Shown: positions 6,310-8,479 of the stretch, in pieces
Position numbering within the stretch: the stretch's first letter is position 1
How the letters are laid out: every line of letters begins with the position of its first letter
Source: an uncultured Clostridia bacterium
Lineage (GTDB): Bacteria; Bacillota; Clostridia; Oscillospirales; Oscillospiraceae
Assembly (NCBI GenBank): GCA_947176425.1
Contig: CAMWQV010000062.1
Location: forward strand, 1 to 8,479
Length of the DNA: 8,479 bases
Direction of reading: 5' to 3'
Program-made: the position numbers and the translations under genes
The notes under the pieces: generated by a model
Databases searched by the model: none
What the model was told of the DNA's origin: nothing
Seen by the model: the letters and a program-made list of their open reading frames with translations, nothing else

Positions 6310-7227
6310 GTGATTTATACCATTACGGCGAATCCATCAATTGATTATACGATGGAAACGGATTTGATTTTAGGACAGGTTAACCGGCCAAGAAGCGAGG
6401 TCATCTATCCGGGCGGCAAGGGGATCAATGTCTCGCTTGCGCTGCTGCAGCTGGGGGAGGAGACAAAAGCGTTAGGGTTCGCTGCGGGCCGCATTGGGCA
6501 GACCATCCGCGATATGCTGGACGATCTGCAATGCCCCCATAATCTGTTGGAACTGGGAGAAGGGCGTCAAAGCCGGATTAATGTCAAATTTAAGGGAAAC
6601 CCCGAGACGGCTGTCAACGGTTTTGGACCAGACCTGCATGAGGAGGATATGGTCCGTCTGTTGGACTTGCTGCGGGGCGTGAAAAAAGAGGACACGGTCG
6701 TGCTGTCCGGCTGGACGAAAAGCATACCGTTTTATGTCTCAATTCTGCGGCAGGTATCGGCGGAGGGCTGTATCACCGTTTTGGACTGTACCGGGGAGGC
6801 TTTATGGCAGTGCCTGTCGTGCCGTCCGTTCTTGATTAAACCGAATTTGGAGGAATTAGGCGCGCTGTTCGGCGTTGAGGATTTGGAGATTATGGAGGCT
6901 GTGGATCTGGCATTGCAGCTGCAAAGGGAAGGGGCCAGAAATGTATTGGTCACAATGGGAGCGGACGGCGCCTTTTTGCTGACCGAGGACGAGCAGCTCT
7001 ATTCCGCCAACGCCTGTATTGGAACGGTACGAAACACCGTAGGCGCAGGGGATTCCCTGATTGCCGGATTCCTGACCGGCCTCAAGCGTACCGGCGATTA
7101 TGCCGAGGCTTTGCGTTTAGGCGTTGCGGCAGGGGGCGCGACCGCGTTCAGCGACTGGCTGGGAACAAAGGAAGATATCATGTCGCTGCTGGATCAGGTC
7201 CAGGTGGAAAAAGTGCCATTAGAATAG
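6310..7227 (+). CDS. fruK: PfkB-family sugar-phosphate kinase, probably 1-phosphofructokinase
   Basis: A 305-residue cytoplasmic kinase of the PfkB fold. The FruK/LacC subfamily is shown by the start IYTITANPSIDYT (2-14), the substrate motif GGKGINVS (35-42), a GFGP segment (104-107), IKPNLEELG (176-184), VTMGADGA (214-221) and the ATP/anion-hole motif NTVGAGDSLIAGF (242-254) with the catalytic base Asp248. Expected activity is phosphorylation of fructose 1-phosphate to fructose 1,6-bisphosphate. Tagatose-6-phosphate kinase (LacC) is the main alternative, because the two are hard to tell apart by eye. The GTG start at 6310 is placed by GGGGG (6297-6301) at 8 nt. Unlike usual fruRKA operons, no DeoR-type regulator or fructose PTS gene adjoins it, and the gene appears monocistronic. 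The fruK symbol is therefore tentative. Confidence 0.88.
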   Translation: MIYTITANPSIDYTMETDLILGQVNRPRSEVIYPGGKGINVSLALLQLGEETKALGFAAGRIGQTIRDMLDDLQCPHNLLELGEGRQSRINVKFKGNPETAVNGFGPDLHEEDMVRLLDLLRGVKKEDTVVLSGWTKSIPFYVSILRQVSAEGCITVLDCTGEALWQCLSCRPFLIKPNLEELGALFGVEDLEIMEAVDLALQLQREGARNVLVTMGADGAFLLTEDEQLYSANACIGTVRNTVGAGDSLIAGFLTGLKRTGDYAEALRLGVAAGGATAFSDWLGTKEDIMSLLDQVQVEKVPLE

Positions 7228-7265
7228 AAACAACGGCTGGGATTGGAAGTTCCCAGCCGTTGTTT
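7228..7265. terminator. Terminator hairpin between the kinase and propeller genes
   Basis: Arms 7228-7242 and 7251-7265 (AAACAACGGCTGGGA and its exact complement) make a perfect 15-bp stem with an 8-nt loop. It starts on the base after the kinase stop codon and ends 7 nt before the - strand stop at 7273. The T tract on the + side is weak (TTGTTTGTCCTTTTC), and the - side likewise has only the stem-end T run, but the stem is strong enough to expect shared use. Confidence 0.82.
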
Positions 7266-7272
7266 GTCCTTT

Positions 7273-8118
7273 TCAGTTTAATGGAATCCGGTCAATTCCC
7301 AAGATATTACGGGAGGAGATATACATAAAATTATTTTCTATATGCGTGCTGCCTGATAACTTTAACGGAGTGTTAATAACTCTTATTTTCTCTAATGTAT
7401 CTTTATTCCAAAAGGCGATTTCCGAGCATGGGTAAGAAACGGTTATCAGCATATTCTGGTATGTCCCCGCACAGGCGAACATTTTTTTGTGTACATTTTT
7501 CACAGAAGTCCCGATTTCAAAGTTTTCCAAACCAATTTTGAAGAGTTTTCCGTCATGGCCTGCGGCGTATAATGTTTCTCCGTCAATGTACAGGCTGCCG
7601 ATGTTTTTCTTTCCCAATACAAGACTTTTTTCAATGGAAAGAGCAGGTTTATCCAACAGCAGCAATTTTCCGTCTACTGTCCCGCAAACCAAGTATTGCC
7701 CGTATGATTTCAAGCTCCACATACTGCTCCCGGAAACAATAAATTCTTTTGTCAGATACGACAGCCTGTCAAGAGTAATGATTGTTCCGTTCCGGATAGA
7801 ACAATAAACAGTATCCTTATCAACAGCTATTCCACAAATATCGGAACTTAAATCGCTGCCCAGCTGCCATTTGCCAAGCTGCTCATAATTCTTTTGGCCT
7901 AATACATAAAGTGTGCAGAAGTCATATATAAAAATCTGTTCATCATCTGCAATCAGTTTTCTTGACAATCCTTCTTTCTCGAAAACTTTCTTTTGACAGA
8001 TAATTTCTTGGGAGTGTTTGTCAATTTTAAGCAAATCCTTCCCGCACATACAGTCAATACAATGCTCTGTAACATGGAAGCCTGTGACAATTCCGCCCAG
8101 CTCTGCAAAGTGTTCCAT
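7273..8118 (-). CDS. Cytoplasmic beta-propeller (WD40/PQQ-like) repeat protein
   Basis: A 281-residue protein made almost wholly of about seven degenerate repeats of 35-40 residues, at roughly 10-45, 50-88, 91-130, 131-169, 171-206, 210-250 and 254-278. Several have the pattern of two strands, then xGxLLxLD or xGKLFKI, then a last strand (TVDGKLLLLD, GHDGKLFKIG, IRNGTIITLD). This is the pattern of a seven-bladed propeller. No signal peptide or membrane helix is seen, so it is probably cytoplasmic. A Cys cluster HCIDCMCGKD occurs near residue 19. The start is the ATG at 8118, placed by GGAGG (complement of 8125-8129) at 6 nt. A longer in-frame extension upstream would overlap the DUF2812 gene and lacks support. 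It lies 20 nt behind that gene. It is visibly richer in A+T than its neighbours. Partner or ligand is unknown. Confidence 0.82.
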   Translation of the reverse strand: MEHFAELGGIVTGFHVTEHCIDCMCGKDLLKIDKHSQEIICQKKVFEKEGLSRKLIADDEQIFIYDFCTLYVLGQKNYEQLGKWQLGSDLSSDICGIAVDKDTVYCSIRNGTIITLDRLSYLTKEFIVSGSSMWSLKSYGQYLVCGTVDGKLLLLDKPALSIEKSLVLGKKNIGSLYIDGETLYAAGHDGKLFKIGLENFEIGTSVKNVHKKMFACAGTYQNMLITVSYPCSEIAFWNKDTLEKIRVINTPLKLSGSTHIENNFMYISSRNILGIDRIPLN

Positions 8119-8138
8119 ACATCGCCTCCGTACTGTAA

Positions 8139-8479
8139 TTATTTCTGCCGTTCCAGCTCCTGTATGATGCGGGAGCAGCGTATGACGGTGCGCAGCATAC
8201 CAATAACAATCATAACAAAGATCGCGGTCAGACACCGGAAAAACAGATTGTTATTGATAAACAAATTCGCCCATATCCCCGCGGAGCAGAAGCATTCAAG
8301 CAGCAGCGCCCATAAAAACATCTGCCGGATCCGGCGGTACATGGCAATCTGTGAGTCAACGTCTGTGTAGACTTGGAAGGGACCGTCCGCGGCCCGTTTG
8401 CGCAGAAAAATCCACCGGAACCACCGCTGCACGATTTCCACGCCGGTTTCTTCCATAAATTCGGTATACTCTGCCGGAT
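8139..8479 (-). CDS. DUF2812 domain membrane protein, C-terminal part (runs off the window)
   Basis: The frame is open to the right edge, giving 113 residues and a TAA at 8139-8141. The visible part reads YTEFMEETGVEIVQRWFRWIFLRKR followed by DGPFQVYTDVDSQIAMYRRI. This is the end of a DUF2812 domain, in which an E-E-x-G-W-like segment is followed by a TD-x-x-S-K/Q-I-x-x-Y motif. Two hydrophobic helices follow (about FLWALLLECFCSAGIWANLF and FFRCLTAIFVMIVIGMLRTVI), then a basic tail. The internal ATG at 8456 is probably not the start, because the DUF2812 homology continues upstream of it. DUF2812 proteins are often encoded beside a PadR-type regulator, which would be outside this window. It is likely cotranscribed with the propeller gene. 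Confidence 0.75.
   Translation of the reverse strand, partial: PAEYTEFMEETGVEIVQRWFRWIFLRKRAADGPFQVYTDVDSQIAMYRRIRQMFLWALLLECFCSAGIWANLFINNNLFFRCLTAIFVMIVIGMLRTVIRCSRIIQELERQK

Noticed and set aside
8119..8235. N-terminal extension of the propeller protein by 39 residues
   Set aside because: It overlaps the end of the DUF2812 gene in another frame, and a good ribosome binding site precedes the ATG at 8118.

Overview
The window looks like a chromosomal segment of a Gram-positive, low-to-mid GC Clostridia-type bacterium, probably of the Oscillospiraceae/Ruminococcaceae sort. This rests on strong AGGAGG-like ribosome binding sites before nearly every gene, lipoproteins with short lipoboxes, Firmicutes-type families (LuxS, DUF2975 with a YozG-like HTH, DUF4173, DUF2812) and a base composition that seems to be around 50% GC by eye. 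No rRNA, tRNA, insertion sequence, CRISPR array or phage gene is visible.

Layout. The segment is a series of short, alternately oriented transcription units. (1) The 3' end of an unrecognised + strand gene (1-164) converges on a - strand operon of mtn (698-1381) and luxS (213-671), the two steps that detoxify S-adenosylhomocysteine and make the AI-2 precursor. (2) Divergent from mtn is a + strand four-gene operon (1535-4086): a DUF2975 membrane protein, a small Cro/C1-type regulator, a small lipoprotein and a large DUF4173 membrane protein. (3) A - strand pair follows: a TIGR04255-family protein (5255-6058) and a secreted lipoprotein of unknown family (4130-5236). (4) Divergent from that pair is a single-gene + strand unit for a PfkB-type sugar-phosphate kinase, most likely 1-phosphofructokinase (6310-7227). 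(5) The window ends with a - strand pair: a DUF2812 membrane protein cut by the window edge (8139-8479) and a cytoplasmic beta-propeller protein (7273-8118).

Regulation. All three convergent junctions hold a strong hairpin placed almost exactly between the two stop codons, so they probably act as shared terminators. The promoters I can read (mtn, DUF2975 operon, TIGR04255 operon, pfkB) all have 17-nt spacers, and three carry an extended -10 TG. Between the mtn and DUF2975 promoters sits a perfect 9-bp inverted repeat, which I propose as the operator of the HTH protein encoded in the DUF2975 operon. A cre-like element lies between the -35 and -10 of the pfkB promoter.

How the genes work together. 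mtn and luxS form a clear biochemical pair. The DUF2975-HTH-lipoprotein-DUF4173 operon looks like a self-regulated envelope module of unknown function and is the most interesting candidate for an undescribed system. The TIGR04255-lipoprotein and DUF2812-propeller pairs are further uncharacterised two-gene units. Nothing here is a clear-cut novel defence or mobile system.
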